The notes beneath the pieces were generated by a model, which worked only from the letters and a program-made list of their open reading frames with translations, did not search any database and had not been told where the DNA came from. Source: Sipunculus nudus (lineage: Eukaryota; Annelida; Sipuncula; Golfingiida; Sipunculidae). Taken from it: a stretch of 64,000 nucleotides of DNA. This document shows, piece by piece, positions 24,290 through 36,659 of this stretch (its first letter is position 1; every line of letters begins with the position of its first letter). The stretch covers positions 53,037,070-53,101,069 of the forward strand of contig CM049320.1 of the NCBI GenBank assembly GCA_026874595.1, written 5' to 3'. The translations under genes and the position numbers were made by a program.

Positions 24290-25010
24290 TACACAAAAAA
24301 TGGTGGCGCCACCTGTAACCATGTTTGCACAGTGTCCATCTGTTCATCTGCCTTGGGTTAAAATCACTCATATCTCTGCAGTGAATTGACTAATTCACCT
24401 GAAATTCGTCATGCGTATACATCCAGGATAGCTTTCTTGATTTTATGACAGGTGGCGCCACCTACGTTCACGTTCACGCTGATGACATCCAAGCTTATAT
24501 CTTGGGAACCGTTTGACCGATCAGGAAATAAAATTTATACAAATGTAGCCCTTTGATAGCTCTGTAACATACACAAAAAAATGGTGGCGCCACCTGTAAC
24601 AATGTTTGCACAGCGTCTGCCTGTTAGTCTGCCGTGGCCTAAAATCACTCATTTCTCTGTAGTGGTTCGACATAACTGCCTAAAATTTTGCAGGTTTATA
24701 CATCGTGGACAGCTTTTTTGATTTTATGACAGGTGGCACCACCTACATTCTAGTTAACGCTGCACACATCCAAGCTCATATCTCAGGAACCATTTGACCG
24801 ATTGGGCCAAAATTTTGCATGTGTTTGGATCTCACATAGGTCTTTATCATACACAAAACTGGAGGGGTTACCTGCAAAGATTTTTGCACAGTGTTTGTCT
24901 GTTTGTCTGCCATGGGCAAAAATCGCTCATATACATGTAGTGGTTTGACTTTTCTGCCTAAAATTTTGCAGGTGTATACAACTTGGACAGCTTTCTGGAT
25001 TTGTGGTAGG
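24290..25010. repeat. Second core array, ~280 bp units
   Basis: About three units starting at GGTGGCGCCACCTGTAAC near 24302, 24587 and (decayed) 24862, each with a TTTGCACAG and CTGCC..GG landmark. Confidence 0.8.
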
Positions 25011-25342
25011 TGGCACAACCTACATACACATTTAGGCTGCAGACATCCATGCTAATATGCAACATACCTTACTCTATTTCCCCTTGCCACTCAATCCATG
25101 CCTCACTATCCGATTTTGGCAGATACATGTAGTCACTTGTCGGTTACCCGTATTCTAGTTTTAAAAGTCTACACATTTTTCTCTATTTTTGAGATATATA
25201 AATACAGACTAAATCTTGGCCTGTTGGTTAATCTGTTTGATGCTTCAGTTGAATGGGTATATACTACCATTCTGATGATAAAATTTCCTTTTGCGAATCT
25301 CTTCCCAGTCAGCTGAGCGTCATGACCCATGGGTCACTTGTT

Positions 25343-26489
25343 CTTAGATACGACCAATAGAATGTGGATAGTTTATCGGGAACCGTATAAACATGGCGTA
25401 TCGACTCGTATCGATATATGGAAACATTGCTATAGCCCTGTGATAAAAGGAAATATGTGTTCTGTTCAGATATATTAATGGCAACTATTATATAATGATC
25501 ATCGATTTGAACAATAAAGAGGACTGTCAGTTGTATTCCTCTATTAAACACATTATTGGCAATGCCATATCTGGCGTGATCGTTTACTTGCAATGTCAAC
25601 AGAACAGTCCTAAGAGAAAAGTCCGATTAACATACATGGTTGTGTCTTTTTGTCCGGAAGTAGATCCTGATTCATATCATCTCTGGAGACCAAAGATGGC
25701 CCTGGAGCAGCAGAACCTACATGTATCCTGGATGTGCTGGATCTGGTGACCTCGCTCATATATCCCTGATTTCCCACATTTATAACACTTGACATGTAGG
25801 GTTTGGTGACGGTAAAGCAGCCTTGGGGGGGGGGGGGGGGGGGGGGCTGCTAGAAGGGCGGTCCGGTGGACCCAGTGGACAGACCTCGGGGAGCGGTAGA
25901 TATTTCACTAAGCTGAGAGTTCGATCTTGTCCTTTGACTTGGTGAAAGCTCGGCTAACGCTCTTGTGCACATAAACCCGATCATACCGGGAGGGCATCCA
26001 CCTGATCGGCAACGGCAAACGGTTTTACTGCTACTTATTGTGCCGAAGGTATTGGCGCCTTAGCATCTACCTCGTCCTTAGAATACGCGCCTGTTCTTTA
26101 TATCGATGGCTAATGGAAGTTTGAACTTTAATGAGATGAGTACGGATCAAGGTCTTACCTCAGACCTGGATTAAGGTTCCTAGTACATTACTTAAAAAAA
26201 GGATGTCTTAAGTCCTTTCAGAAAAACGCCGACGGCAATTCTTGAACTGTTGGGTAAACACCTAAATAAGCTAGAGCAATAGTCTGCTAAATATTTTGGC
26301 ATAATCGTCCAGACTGACTGACCCTTGTTTGGCTTCGCTTAATTGGTGGTGAAGAGAGGCTGGTGTCTGATAATGGCCTTACCTTCGCCCAGGTTCTAAT
26401 AATTCTTGGTGACCATGTGATGTTGTTGGGTTATTGTGGTTCGGAGTATTTTAGTTTGTGGTCATATCCGCTTTTTCTTAATGCATCTT
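25343..26489. other. Unassigned DNA with a long G run
   Basis: No credible gene. A G run of about 22 bases lies near 25827. Short words resembling retroelement integrase near 26135 and 26370 are too decayed to assign. Confidence 0.4.
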
Positions 26490-27157
26490 GGTATGGTTAA
26501 ATCCACCATACAGCGCAATTGTGAAAACAAACATCGGAAAAAAGTTCCTGCAACTCCTGGATAAGTGTTTTCCCCGGACCACAAGCTCCATAAAATACTG
26601 AATCGGAACACCGTGAAACCCAGCTACAGCTGCATGCCAAGCATGAAACAGATAATATCGGCACACAACCAAAGACTCCTCAGACATGAAAGAGAGAAAG
26701 AAAAAACGGAAGTTACAAGCACAAATTGCAACTGCAGAAATTAAAATGAATGCCCGATCAAGGAAGGATGCCTAACACAAAGCGTAGTTTACCAAGCCAC
26801 AGTCACCAGACAAGATAATAATCACGTGGAAACATATATTGGACTGACCGAAAACACCTTCAAGACAAGATATTATGGACACATCAGTAGTTTTAAGAAT
26901 AAGAAATACAGAAACAGTACCACTCTTAGCCAATATGTATGGACCTTGAAAGAAGATAAAGTGCCATATGCCATCAAATGGAAAATTATCACAAAACGCA
27001 AAGCCTACTCCACCACTACGAAAACATGTAAATTATGCAACACTGAAAAAATATTTTATTATATGCAGACCAGAAGAAAGCACATTGAACAATAGAAGCG
27101 AACTGACCACAACATGTAAACACAAGGCCAAACACCTGCTTTGTAACGTTAAGTAAT
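26490..27157 (+). pseudogene. Penelope-like element, C-terminal fragment with GIY-YIG endonuclease
   Basis: The + strand reads NPPYS and KTNIGKKFLQLLD, then SYSCMPSMKQII, the CNCRN and CPI...C zinc-like block, SVVYQATVT, ETYIGLTENTFKTRY (GIY-YIG core), STTLSQYVW, LCNTEK, and finally LNNRSEL and KHKAKHLL. This order is that of the C-terminus of Penelope-like retroelement proteins. It is broken by a frameshift near 26590, a nonsense codon between CNCRN and NECPI (about 26745) and a frameshift in an A run near 27050. The reverse transcriptase part upstream is missing. Confidence 0.88.
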
Positions 27158-27286
27158 CACACAAAGCCCCACGGAACCAGGGCAACACAATAGCCACCTG
27201 GGCCCCAACGACAACCCCAAACGAACCGAATAACCCCAGATTAATCCTACCTATTATGGCGAACTTTCCCACACATCTGATCAGTT

Positions 27287-27366
27287 CAGTTAGTACCTGA
27301 AGAGTGAGCCGGCTAGATAGCTGTACTCACGAAACAGTTCTGTAGTAAATGAAGTAAAACTAACTG
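27287..27366 (+). ncRNA. Type I hammerhead ribozyme downstream of the Penelope-like fragment
   Basis: Core CTGAAGA (consensus CUGANGA) lies at 27297-27303. Stem II is GTGAG/CTCAC (27304-27308 with 27326-27330), followed by GAA (27331-27333), then a minimal stem III ACA-GTTC-TGT (27334-27343) and cleavage residue A27344. Stem I pairs TAC with GTA next to the core and, beyond a 3'-side internal loop, CAGTTAG (27287-27293) with CTAACTG (27360-27366). Short-stem-III hammerheads are known in Penelope-like elements, and this one lies about 130 bp past the fragment's stop. Confidence 0.82.
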
Positions 27367-27401
27367 TATATGATACATTATATATGTATGTATAAATTTA
27401 T

Positions 27402-27560
27402 ATTGTTACGAGGTGCTCATAAAAGCGAACCAAATTGTCTCACTGGTAAAGATTGCTTTTCTAGCGAAGCGGTTGGAACTCCAGAATCTGCGCCACCGAC
27501 ATGGGTTCGAACCCGGGATCGGCCCGATATTTTCCCCCGGACAATTTGTCTTCGTACTAA
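27402..27560 (+). repeat. tRNA-like SINE unit, copy 1
   Basis: It starts GTTACG, contains an A-box-like TGTCTCACTGGTAAAG and a B-box GGTTCGAACCC, and ends near CTTCGTAC. It does not fold as a complete tRNA, so it is a SINE or SINE-derived tandem unit. Confidence 0.65.
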
Positions 27561-27681
27561 ATCGGGGCTCGTCCAGGACTACACCCAACAGTGGGGCCCG
27601 GGGTGCACTAGTGTTCACCAAAAGTGTGAATCCTGGGATAATAAATGTTGTTCTGACAGCAGAAAGCGCTTACGGGGGAGT

Positions 27682-27836
27682 GTTACGGGGTGTACGTAAA
27701 AGCGGACGGAACTGTCTCACTAGTGAAGCTTGCTTTTTCAGCTAAGCGGTTGTACATGTGCGCTAGCGACATGAGATCGAACCTGGGATCGGCCCGATAA
27801 TTTGCCCTGAGCAATTTGTCTTCGTAACAAATGGTC
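27682..27836 (+). repeat. tRNA-like SINE unit, copy 2
   Basis: Diverged repeat of 27402-27560 about 280 bp downstream, starting GTTACGGGGTG and ending CTTCGTAAC. Its B-box is degraded (GATCGAACC). The spacer contains GGGGCCCGGGGTGCA, also seen in the gene A introns. Confidence 0.65.
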
Positions 27837-29181
27837 CCCATTTCACATGTCCGGGATTTGCACCGCTTTGCTAGGCAGGCATAATAAGCCTTGCTTCTGA
27901 AAAAAACTAGGATGTTCTATTTATACTCTGGCCCTGCTGTTTCAGCGTGTTTTCTCTGATGGTTCAATGAAGGGGCATAACAAGACAGTCAAATAAGCAT
28001 TGCTGAAAAGGCAGCAGAGTTGGTTATCATGAATGGCTGGGTGAGCATTTTGTTACAGGTAGTATCAGTGAATCGTAGGTGATAGGTTTTCGGTCATGTG
28101 TGTGTGTCTGAGCCATTTCCTCGAATGTCATAGGAGGATGTCGATTGGTCGTAGACAAAGGAAGACAAAACTCTAAAACTGGGATGATTTGTGGATTTAG
28201 ATTCAGATTCATCTCAATTCGTTGCTTTTGTCTGTTGTCTGGGAATCACAATATTTATCATGATTGTAATAACAGAGTGCTGACTAATGAGTCATTCAGT
28301 CATACCCCTATTTCAGTGATAGTTTGTATAGTAGGTTACAGTATAACCTACTGATGAGTATCATGCAGGCATAGTCCAACATATGATTTTGTTACGAAAG
28401 GTTTTAAAAAATGGTTGCAGTCATTTATTTTTCAGTATCAAATTATCATCCTGAGCAGTACTCATTAAGAGTAAACTGTCATGGTATATCTTGCAGGATC
28501 TCTGTGAAATAATCTTATCGAAACCACCTTTGACTCTCTCGCCACAAGAGTGACCTCTCAAGGTGGCTGATGGATTTTGTTTTACATTTTCTTTACATGT
28601 AATGACGGAGCATCATCTCTACTGCCAGAGCTGCACAAATGATATTCTATTAGTAGTTGTTTTGGAGTACTGAGGAGATAGCTCTGGTTGGCAAAGTACA
28701 TACAGAGAAAAATAAACAACGTTTCGTGTGACATGAAGGAAGAATATATTTAACAGCAGCGGGTGCCCTGAATAGATCGTCGTGTGGGTTGCCATGTAAA
28801 CAATGAGTAGATGTACAATCATAAATAATATCAATATTTGAAGGAGATATACCCTTCTGCAGAATGAAGATTTGTTACTTTTCCAGCTGAATCTGTGACC
28901 TATAAGGTAGAAAAGAAAAGGAAGTACTTAGTACAATTTATATAGATAAAAAGACTAATTGTCAAATAAAATATATCCCTTCTTTAGATGATACAACCTC
29001 CCTTCATCTAGACGAACCAAGCTCCTATTGAGATCAAACAACCGTTAGTCAGACGGTAGTATAATGCCCCAATCAGCGAACGGTGACAACATTACAACGA
29101 ATCAGCCAAAAATTATTCCTGCTTTAATGTTATGAATCACAACAACTGAAAAATTATTCATCCAGTGTAAAGGGAAAATAA

Positions 29182-29189
<8 letters not shown>

Positions 29190-29252
<63 letters not shown>
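29190..29252. repeat. (AT)n microsatellite
   Basis: About 31 AT units, flanked at a distance by inverted copies of TTTGAAGGAGATAT. Confidence 0.98.
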
Positions 29253-29254
<2 letters not shown>

Positions 29255-29525
29255 TTATATGTAGGAACCCGCTTGAATTTAGGTGTTATATTGAGGGGGA
29301 TTTTTCCAAACGCCAGCAAAATCATTGCTGAAACAAGAAAATATGTCATGTTTAATTACTGTAAGAATGCTTCCTTCTGCAGAATGAGGATATCTCCTTC
29401 AAATATTAATTTTATTACTGAACACTTTCACCTTCAACTATTTATACATATTTCAGCATCCTCGTTATGCGTTACACAATATTATATATTTATATTTATT
29501 ATATATTTACACATATGATATACGT

Positions 29526-29528
<3 letters not shown>

Positions 29529-29580
<52 letters not shown>
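29529..29580. repeat. (AT)n microsatellite
   Basis: AT tract with one interruption. Confidence 0.95.
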
Positions 29581-30832
29581 CAGTCATGAATTGATGATCC
29601 CACGCTTAATGTGATACCCATATTTATTACTGAGACAGCAAGGCTGTCACTAAAAGTGATGGAGGATTAAGATACAAGGCGAATTGGATGAAAGCCGTGT
29701 GTTAAACAAAAGACTGGACGTTACTAAATACATGTGAGAGCAAGCCTTTTTGGTTAGTTCGACACGTTTGTAACTTGTGTTTCGTGCTGGGATCGTCATG
29801 ATGGCCCCGTGCGGAAGTCTAAAATTTTATAACCCCCCCCCCCCCCAACACCAACGGTGCTTTGGGTATCATTGACGAACCACCAAGAAACACCTACTTA
29901 ACATCAAACTCTAATATTAAAGGTCAGAGCAATCGATAAATATTCAAAAAATGAATATATCAATGCAATGGTGTATCATAAAATTATGACCTAAAGATAA
30001 ATGAGAGTATTTCGGTCCAGTGTGTTTGGTGTTTGGGGGACCCGTCTCGTGTAATTTATTCGTCCATCAGGACAGAACTATCATATTTCATGTTGTACCA
30101 GTCCAACAGTTATCCGATGCGCATCGAGTGATTTCAACCTTTGCAGCTCCGACATCAAATTTTGTTGTAAATATCCCACCTGTGGTATCTTACTCCATGC
30201 TACCTCCCTGTTCTTGTTCACTTCATTTGGCTCTTGTGCAAATGTCCTACGTCATTCAAAACTGTTGTCGCGGGCCTTACAGGCTTTTGTATTCTCATTG
30301 ACCGCGCGTGTTTACGGTTTTTAACGTATATTTGGTATATTTTAAGAGTCAGGGTTAACACATACACCAGTGAGTCCACCTTGTCAACCGAAGAGCGAGA
30401 CATTGTACATTTTAGTGGTAAGCAGTTAAGCGGCTGCGGGTTATTTTTTTCAAGCTTTTGCGATGTTCGGGCGCTCTGCGCCCGGGGTAGACGGACGTTT
30501 CGGGCATGGACGTGTCGGACTAGGACATTTCAAAAAGGGCTCTTTGCAAGGGAGGACGGTTCGGGCAGATCGATATTATTTCCAGAAATTAACCTTTTAC
30601 AATGTAAATTTGAATGTATCGTTGTACTAACATGTTTTATTTAAATATTTATTTGAGTCATAAAATGGGGGTTAATTAGGTACTATATACCATTTAATAA
30701 TATGCGCTTTGAATGTGGGCAGTTCAATTTTATGACCATCACAAAACATTCAGAATATACTTGCTGAATGTATGAATGAATGAAATATTTCTTTTGTTAA
30801 GAAAAAAACATTTTTAAAAATAAAACTCTTAC

Positions 30833-30967
30833 CTATAAGTCTTTCATTTACTGGTAATTTATACCTTACCAGCAGCAAAATGATAGACGCGTTCAACAAG
30901 ATAGCGCAAATCACTGCCATTAATCCAAACAATGAAACCGTTAAAGTGGCTAAAGGGGCATCGGTTG
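30833..30967 (-). CDS. Possible exon encoding one transmembrane segment
   Basis: The minus strand has an acceptor-like TTAAG, about 45 codons and a consensus donor (ATAG|GTAAGAG). The peptide has a long hydrophobic run (LFGLMAVICAILLN then ASIILLLV) followed by basic RYKLPVNERLI. This resembles a first transmembrane helix of a multi-span receptor, possibly class C GPCR-like. That is only a shape argument, no companion exon was found nearby, and a chance frame is possible. Confidence 0.35.
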
Positions 30968-31019
30968 CTTAATTTAGAGAGATGGGCCAGGTGATATACC
31001 ACTACTTTCACAATACAGA

Positions 31020-32215
31020 AGCCACAGTCTTGATATTGAGGAGAACATACAACTACCAGAGCATATGCAACATTTCATTGACAGTACCTCCGATGATCTC
31101 ACTCGCATTCAGATTTATTGCTTAAGGACAGTTGTCTTTGAATATGAGGTTGCCAAGATTGGACCATACGGATAGTTATGCCTTACCAACATGGCTGAAT
31201 ACCGGATTGATACAGGATGTAACCTGCCGATCAAACAATCACTGTGAAGAGTCCCGCAATCCCAAAAAAGCTCTCTTTGAAGCTAAAGTACAAAATATGC
31301 TGGACAAAGGTATAATTAAACCCGGTATCGGCCCCTGGGCATCGCCGAACATTCTCGTGGCCAAGAAGGCAGATACTACCTTTTTTTGCGTCGATGATCG
31401 GCGATTGAACAACATAACAGACAAGGACGTCTATCCGCTCCTTTGGATCTAGTTGCTAGTGGTATTTAACATTAGACATGGCCTCAGGTTACTGGCAGCT
31501 TAGGATGGCAGATGATGGGTCAAATGAAAAGACTGTACGCGCCTCGGTTAACACCAGGGTTGTGCCATTTTGCTTTGTAATGCTCTCATCAGCTATGAGC
31601 GGTTAATTGAAAATGTCTTGCAAGTTCTAAATGGAAACAATAGTCTATATTGACGAAGTGAACTGTGTTGGCAGAGACTTTAATAAGTGCAGTAGAAATT
31701 CTGATGATTGAGTGGCAGAGGTTTCGAGAGACAAAACTTTGAAACTGAAACCCTAGAAATGTCATTTGTTCCTGCACAGTGTGACATTTCTGGGATACCT
31801 GGGTAAAGGGGTAGTAGAATGGCCTGTGCCCAGTAACCTGACCGATATTCGCATGTTTCTCGGTTTGGCAACTTACTTTCGTCGCAACTGGTGCATATTT
31901 TCTTAATACGCTTTGATTAGGGGCAACCCCAACAAGAAACATTTCATGTAGAGTAAAAAATGTCAAAGGTCATTTGAAATGCTAAAGAAAAAAGCTTACG
32001 GAAGGCTCGTTGTTAGTATATCCTTCTGAATATGACCACTTCGTTTTGAATACTGATGTTAATGGTCAAGGAATTGATGACAGAATACTGCCCCAAATTC
32101 AAAATGGTCAAGAACGTGTTATCGCCTATGGCAGCAGTCCCCTTAATCGTTCCCGACTTAACTATTGTACAATTATACGTGAAAATTATTCCTGCAAAGC
32201 TGTAGCCTGTAGATG
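31020..32215 (+). pseudogene. Decayed Ty3/Gypsy pol (reverse transcriptase and RNase H)
   Basis: Translated blocks: VQNMLDKGIIKP, SPNILVAKK and FCVDDRRLNN (31280-31430); then DMASGYWQLRM (31475-31510); FLGLATYF (near 31860); and RNase H words FVLNTDVNGQGI and ERVIAYGSSPLN (32040-32155). Many frame breaks and internal deletions separate them. LTRs, integrase and gag were not found next to it. Confidence 0.8.
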
Positions 32216-33262
32216 CTAAATATAAGACTCAAGAACAAGCAAGGAGGCGACATTGGAGACAAGTGACAAACAGACAGGTATACTGACATAGTGACACATC
32301 TGATATAACAGTGGACTAGATAAGCTTTTAGAGAAGATGAATAGAAACAAAATGAGCTATAGTTTATATAGGCAAGATCAACAGTTTTGGAGTTAGGCCA
32401 AAATGATATGTCGTAGTGTTTCGAGTGTAGAGCCCCTAACATCTATTTTCCGAAAAAGAAAAAAAAAATGCTTTCAAGATATTAGTATGAGACATAGGCT
32501 GTATCTGTTTAAAACGGTTCTAGCCTGAAGAATGCTAATTGTAAGACACAAGAACCAGCAAGCAGCTGAAATTGAGGACAACTAACAACCAGACAGACAA
32601 TCTGACAAAGGGACACATCTAAGATAACAGATGCTCATGAAGAAGGTATAGAGAAACAAAATAAGCTATAGTTTATGTAAGGTTTATAATTTTGGAGAGC
32701 TGGCCATAAAATGATACGTTGTTTTGGTTTGGGTGGAACGCCGCCCCCTAATAGCCATATCCCGAAAATTTTTTTTTAATTACTTTTGAGATATTAGTGT
32801 ATGACAAACGATATACCAGATTCAAAATGATTCCTTTAAAACCGTGTCCTGTAGATTACTCAGTGTAAGAAGCTAGAGCCAGCAAACAGGATAAATTGAG
32901 AACAACTGACAAACAGACAGACATACTAAAAGAAGAGACACAAGATTGAAACCAATCGACTAAACCAGTTAATGGAGAAGACTAAAGGAAAAACTTAAGC
33001 CTAAGTTTGTGAAGATAGGCCTAATATTATCGAAAATATGAATAAAATGACCTTTCGACATTGTTTTATGACCTCGACCTGAAACTTCGACCAATATTGA
33101 GAAAAACCAATAAGCTTCGGGAGCTTTTAGTTTTCTATCAACTTTGCAATTTTGAAAGCGATTGCTGCAAAACGGTGCATTTTAAAAGAGAGACAAACAT
33201 ACAAACAAACAGACAGACGCAATTGACCAACATGCTTGCCGAAATCGAAGATTTCCGGTAGG
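32200..33262 (+). mobile_element. Second pearl/HINE-like family
   Basis: About three ~315 bp core units (starting near 32205, 32520 and 32845 at TGTAGAT/TAGCCTG...AAGAMNCAAGAACCAGCAAG) each include a CAGACAGAC word. The element ends with an ACAGACAG tract and the hairpin CCGAAATC-gaa-GATTTCCGG near 33237-33258. Architecture mirrors the 16472 and 21929 elements but the sequence differs and the orientation is opposite. Confidence 0.6.
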
Positions 33263-33372
33263 CGATAAAACTGCTCGTTCTCATCGAAGGAAGTATTTAA
33301 TAGTGCATTAATCTTTAAGACACATCATTTTATGTGTTGCATTTGTCGTCGGCTCTCGTGACTTCGTATCCT

Positions 33373-33375
<3 letters not shown>

Positions 33376-33430
<55 letters not shown>
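33376..33430. repeat. (AT)n microsatellite
   Basis: AT tract flanked by CCTTGTATA on the left and TATACAAGG about 85 bp to the right. Confidence 0.98.
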
Positions 33431-33434
<4 letters not shown>

Positions 33435-33559
33435 CATATAATTTCTTATATGTTATTATTAAGCACCACATAATCAATAGCCTTCTAATAAAACAAATTT
33501 CCTTTTATACAAGGAAAATATTAGCAGAAAGGTATAAAACTAACATTAGATGCAAGCAC

Positions 33560-34905
33560 TTTCCTCAGGCGGTGATTTGTTTTACCTAATCTGAAGAATT
33601 TTTAAGTACTGTAGCCCATATGGTAGCATTATATATGGAGATTATATATAGACATTCAATGCGTACATAATGCCTTTATTGCATAGTCCTCAGGGAGGCA
33701 GTTCCATAAGGTAAACAACACACTTTCCTTTGAAGAGGGACTTTCAATAGCAGATTTGCGCCATAAGTTCCGCAACGCATTCAGAGACCTAAACGATAAC
33801 GAGGCAGATCACCTTACATGTTTTTTTTTTCAGATTACATGGTACTCCATGTGTTTATTTAACGACAGAGTTTCCCACGGTGTATGGCAGAGACAAAGCA
33901 TTCATGGTAATCAATCCAATTTCCCGACCATCAACAAGATAAATATAGTAGAAAAATTCCGTATAAAAAGATACAATTCTTTTCTAACATTTAGATTAAG
34001 GGTTTGAAAATGTATTACAATAGATCAGCCGATAAAACAATGTTTAAACTTCATGGGATTTAAATATATCAACCGTCTTAAGAGGCTATTTTTTTTGCCA
34101 ATACGTGTATTCAGTAGAGCCTTGAATTTCAGTTTCTCTTTTTTCCTGAAAATTCATTTTTAAAAAATTAAAGAGAGGAACAAACATTTTATTCGATTAA
34201 ATATTTTGCTGCCTTTGAAAGGAAAATAAGATTAATTATGATTAAAATGATCTGATGAGATAACGATGCTGTATGCCAGGGCCAGGATTAACATATTATG
34301 GAAAGGTTTGTACTTATGTGCCAAATGTTTTAACAGAATGGTTGTTGAAAAACGTCTGACCTTGAATATCCGTAAGATTGATCCGAACAAATTTTCTCTC
34401 CCAAATGATATTGATTTTCCAGGTTCTACTGTATTAGACTATTTCATGACAATGTAAATCGTATACGATTTCGTTTAAATAAGATTATCTTAAATTTGGT
34501 GATTGAGTTAACAAACCCTGTTAAATTAAAAAAAATCCTTGATTATTCGTTTTTAACTCACCTAAATATGTTCAATGTAATAACTCTATGACTGTCAAAG
34601 CGTTCAGCTGCATTACGTGCCCGTCTTTCCTAATGAAATATGTTCAACATTTAACCTGCTCCTGCTTCACTTGCATTGGAATAGTTAGAGGAATTCCTAG
34701 TGAATGCGGAAACACATAACCATATGTTAATCAAACAAATTCAGTGTTCATCCTTACCCTCTTTTCTTTTGAACTGTGTATTGAGTTTTAAAATTAGCAC
34801 GAATCTGAATGAATGTGGGAATGACACAAAAAGTCCTTGGTATCAACTTCAAAGAGTGTAAACCTGCGAACTAAAATAAAAGTATGATATATACTATAGC
34901 AATAT
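33560..34905. repeat. Diverged duplicated segment, copy 1
   Basis: Homologous in order to 36660-38100. Landmarks: CCCACGGTGT, AAATCCTTGATT, GCTGCAT..CGTG and CTCTTTTCTTTTGAACTGT, ending in TTCAAAGAGTGT. No coding function seen. Confidence 0.7.
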
Positions 34906-34907
34906 CT

Positions 34908-35475
34908 CCAGATGACTTTTCGCTCACATGGGCTCATATCAGCAGGGTTCATATCAATGGCCAAAGGGACAGATGACTCAACGCTCAATGAGCTCATATT
35001 GGCTGGGTTCATATCAATGGCCTATGGGTCAGATGACTTAACGCTCACATGGCCTCATATAAGCTGGGTTCATATCAAATGACCATGGGCAAGATTACTT
35101 AACGCTCATACGGGCTCATTTTAGCTTGGTCCTGAACAATGGCCCATTATTCACATGAATGAACGCTCATATGGGCTCAAATTAGCTGGGTTCATATCAA
35201 TAACCCATGTGTCAGATGACTTAACGCTCACATGGGCGTTAGCTGGGACATTAGCTGGGTTCATATCTTTGCCCCAGGGTCAGATGACTTTACGCTCAAA
35301 TGGTCTCAAATTAGCTGGGTTCATATCAATGGCCAATGGGTCAGATGACTTTACGCTCAAATGGTCTCAAATTAGCTGGGTTCATATCAATGGCCAATGG
35401 GTCAGATGACTTTACGCTCAAATGGTCTCAAATTAGCTGGGTTCATATCAATGGCCAATGGGTCAGATAAATAAA
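34908..35475. repeat. 61-bp minisatellite, about nine units
   Basis: The unit is built on CAGATGACTTTACGCTCA, AATTAGCTGGGTTCATATC and AATGGCCAATGGG. Early units are diverged; the last three (from about 35281) are almost identical, showing recent local expansion. Confidence 0.93.
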
Positions 35476-36183
35476 CGCTCATAATCTAATGTAAAACTAC
35501 ATGACTATATCTAAAAACTCTTTTATTATTTTTATCCTCTACCATGTTTCTTTCTTGTCTAAAAACAAATTCATTACTGAATCAAATTTTTAAAATTCAA
35601 ATTTGAGCCAGAAAGAACAAATGTTGTATTGATTTATTTTATTCACTGAATGTCAATAACGTTGGAGTGCAACAGTTATTCGTGTGATCTAACAGCAGTG
35701 GATGGTAAATAGTAGTTATTTAAAGATTATAAAGAACATTGATATATTTTAACACTAACATAAATCCCTTGCGTATATCTTAAAAAGGGCTTATCAATTC
35801 AGTGCTTCTGTCTCCTTGGTAATAGTTAAAATATTACCAATCTTAGAACAACATTCAGAGTCTATACTGGGAATAATTTTAGGGTTAAAGTGCTCTGATG
35901 TTAAAAATGAAACAAATTTAGGAGTGCTGACAGTACCATTCCATAATATATTGGAATTGGGTCAAGAAAAGCTGTTTCATAAACCCATCTGCATTACTCA
36001 AAAGAAAAATAAATTGAAAGTTTACTTGCACTGAGAGTTAAAAAGCTATGAGTTTAATACCTGTAAAAAGAAGTTTCTGCAAGGGCCTACAAAACATTTG
36101 TTGAGAAACATAAAGAAAGGACATTGCTCCATTTCTACTCTCACCAGTAGAACAAGGTTATAGTAGGAATATAGTAACATAGT
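35476..36183. other. Unassigned AT-rich DNA
   Basis: No gene or element recognised. Confidence 0.4.
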
Positions 36184-36443
<260 letters not shown>

Positions 36444-36659
36444 ACGAACGCGGAGCTTAATCAGAAGCTTCATAATCGAAACTTTAAATTTATTCAGGTG
36501 TATATTGTCAGAAATGTAGAAAGTATCTTCAACTGCAAGTAAATACTTAAGTCGATGATTTGTGTTTGCGTAATCCTAAGAATTATCAACGACTATAACC
36601 TAAATGGTAGCCACTCTATTGATTGCAGGTGTGATACAGAAATTCGACACCATTACATG

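Larger units (their letters stand above)
21929..25342 (-). mobile_element. Large pearl/HINE-like element
   Basis: It opens on the + strand with the same hairpin as 16472 (TAGCTCAGCTGACTGAAAG...) and a clean (GTCTGTCC)n tract (21967-22012). Six ~340 bp core units follow, then a second array of ~280 bp units, and it closes with CAGCTGAGCGTCATGACCC. It is about three times longer than a simple element because the core has expanded. Minus-strand open frames repeating a GNRDLISG-like peptide are translations of the core unit and are not genes. Confidence 0.75.
27837..31019. other. Mostly unassigned DNA
   Basis: Contains microsatellites, an inverted word pair (ATTTGAAGGAGATAT near 28835, reverse copy near 29395) flanking the (AT)n tract, and one candidate exon listed separately. 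Nothing else supported. Confidence 0.4.

Noticed and set aside
26120-26400. Words resembling retroelement integrase (TDQGLTSD, SDNGLTF)
   Set aside because: Two isolated short matches with stops all around; not enough to support an element.
26478-26687. Minus-strand frame of 69 codons
   Set aside because: Antisense of the Penelope-like coding fragment.
27440-27515. tRNA gene suggested by GGTTCGAACCC
   Set aside because: No acceptor or anticodon stem around the A/B-box words, and it recurs in a diverged tandem copy; treated as SINE-like.
33545-33600. Possible hammerhead (CTGAGGA on the minus strand)
   Set aside because: No stem II or GAAA partner.
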